DNA from: Pseudomonadota bacterium
GTDB taxonomy: Bacteria; Pseudomonadota; Gammaproteobacteria; Burkholderiales; Sulfuriferulaceae
Direction of reading: 5' to 3'
Assembly (NCBI GenBank): GCA_021794855.1
Contig: JAJYPZ010000048.1
Span: 1 to 7,451, forward strand
Length of the DNA stretch: 7,451 nucleotides
Within the stretch, counting starts at the first letter, position 1. Every line of letters starts with the position of its first letter. Positions 6,787 to 7,451 of the stretch are shown here, in pieces. Both the position numbers and the translations under genes were made by a program. Below the pieces are notes generated by a model, which saw nothing but the letters and a program-made list of their open reading frames with translations, searched no databases and was not told the origin of the DNA.

Positions 6787-7451
6787 ACCGCTCGACCACC
6801 ATTCTTTCGAAGCCGCTTGCTAAGATCATGAATGCCAGTACTCACGATATCGGGGCACCCCACGAAACGGTATCGTCGCAGGATACGGCTTCACTGGAAG
6901 AAAAAGTGCAACGGGTATGCCAGCGTATCGCTCCGGTCTGGCCGCTGGACGCTTTCGTTGCGGTCAGCCCTTATTTTGGTCTGCGCGATCTGGATTTCGA
7001 AAAGGCGAACGAGACCCTGAGCCGCGTGGCCCGATCTTCCCTGGTAATGCCGCGTAGCTATTACCGCGAACAACTTTTGTCGGGGCGCATCGAGCGAGGG
7101 GATTTGGAACAGGCGCTCAAACAGCACGGACTCGACATGAGCGTTGCCGAAGCGGAAAAAATCCTTTCCAGCGACATTCTTTCGCCCGCGCCAATCCCGA
7201 TTCCGCTCGTTTCGGACATATTGGAAACAATTGATGGCGTGGCATGGACCCAGTTCATTATCGAACAGATCAGTCAGTTTTCTGCCGCCTATTTCGATCG
7301 GGGGCAGGCGATCTGGCCGATGCCCTGGCAAAATGAATCTCTCTACGAAGCCTGGCGCCATTTTGGCGAAATCGACCTGAGTCCCCGAATGATGGGCTTG
7401 CACGGTGTACGTTCCGCGATAAAGGAATTGCCTGACGAGCCGGAAGACACT
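6783..7451 (+). CDS. dabA: DabA (DUF2309), carbonic-anhydrase-like subunit of the DAB pump, 3'-truncated by the window
   Basis: The frame is open from the ATG at 6783 to the window edge, giving 223 residues without a stop. The N-terminus carries DabA signatures: VWPLDAFVAVSPYFGLRDLD (52-71), corresponding to the family's PLxxFVAVNP region with Ser in place of Asn at 62, then MPRSYYREQLLSGRI (89-103) and AAYFDRGQAIWPMPW (168-182). Family members are usually about 800-1,100 residues, so most of the gene lies outside. The zinc-binding Cys/Asp/His residues of the beta-carbonic-anhydrase-like site are expected further on and cannot be checked. The start is chosen because it overlaps the dabB stop by four bases and has GGAG (6772-6775) seven bases upstream; Met16 is a less likely alternative. 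DabA is believed to hydrate CO2 in one direction, driven through DabB, raising cytoplasmic bicarbonate for RuBisCO-based fixation. Confidence 0.9.
   Translation, partial: MNRSTTILSKPLAKIMNASTHDIGAPHETVSSQDTASLEEKVQRVCQRIAPVWPLDAFVAVSPYFGLRDLDFEKANETLSRVARSSLVMPRSYYREQLLSGRIERGDLEQALKQHGLDMSVAEAEKILSSDILSPAPIPIPLVSDILETIDGVAWTQFIIEQISQFSAAYFDRGQAIWPMPWQNESLYEAWRHFGEIDLSPRMMGLHGVRSAIKELPDEPEDT

Noticed and set aside
6891..7403. 170-codon minus-strand frame within dabA
   Set aside because: It overlaps the conserved DabA N-terminal region on the other strand and has no recognisable motifs or ribosome site.

Overview
The window looks like chromosomal DNA of a flagellated, autotrophic proteobacterium. 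The evidence is two FAD-type (Aer-like) chemoreceptors, an energy-coupled inorganic-carbon uptake operon of the DAB type (dabB-dabA), and a tRNA-Phe that encodes its own CCA. A beta- or gammaproteobacterial chemolithoautotroph, for example a Nitrosomonas-like ammonia oxidiser, fits best. That genus suggestion is inference; the sequence alone does not prove it.

Layout. 1-760 is a tRNA gene followed by debris: tRNA-Phe(GAA) at 3-78, a strong hairpin directly behind it, about 290 bp of small repeats, the first ~65 codons of a tyrosine-recombinase integrase (372-599), and then what looks like the helix-turn-helix end of a LysR-type regulator without a start codon (595-705). This is the usual tRNA-integrase arrangement of a genomic island whose body has been lost. 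765-2420 (minus strand) is an Aer-like methyl-accepting chemotaxis protein. 2421-3143 is an AT-rich divergent control region with a very good minus-strand promoter about 300 bp upstream of the start codon and a terminator-like hairpin just before it. 3144-4835 (plus strand) is a second, paralogous Aer-like receptor, closed by a perfect-stem terminator (4870-4903). 4904-5157 is an AT-rich leader. 5158-6786 is dabB and 6783-7451 is the start of dabA, overlapping by four bases and running off the window.

How the parts work together. The two receptors share the PAS (FAD) - transmembrane hairpin - HAMP - signalling-domain plan of E. coli Aer and keep the FAD-pocket residues at identical numbering. 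They probably report redox state or oxygen to the CheA/CheW array. DabB (a NuoL-like cation-conducting membrane subunit) and DabA (a beta-carbonic-anhydrase-like subunit) form a pump that traps CO2 as cytoplasmic bicarbonate for carbon fixation. Nothing in the sequence links the receptors to the DAB operon beyond proximity. No clear undescribed system is visible. The most unusual parts are the fossil zone behind tRNA-Phe and the long, possibly attenuated leader of the minus-strand receptor.
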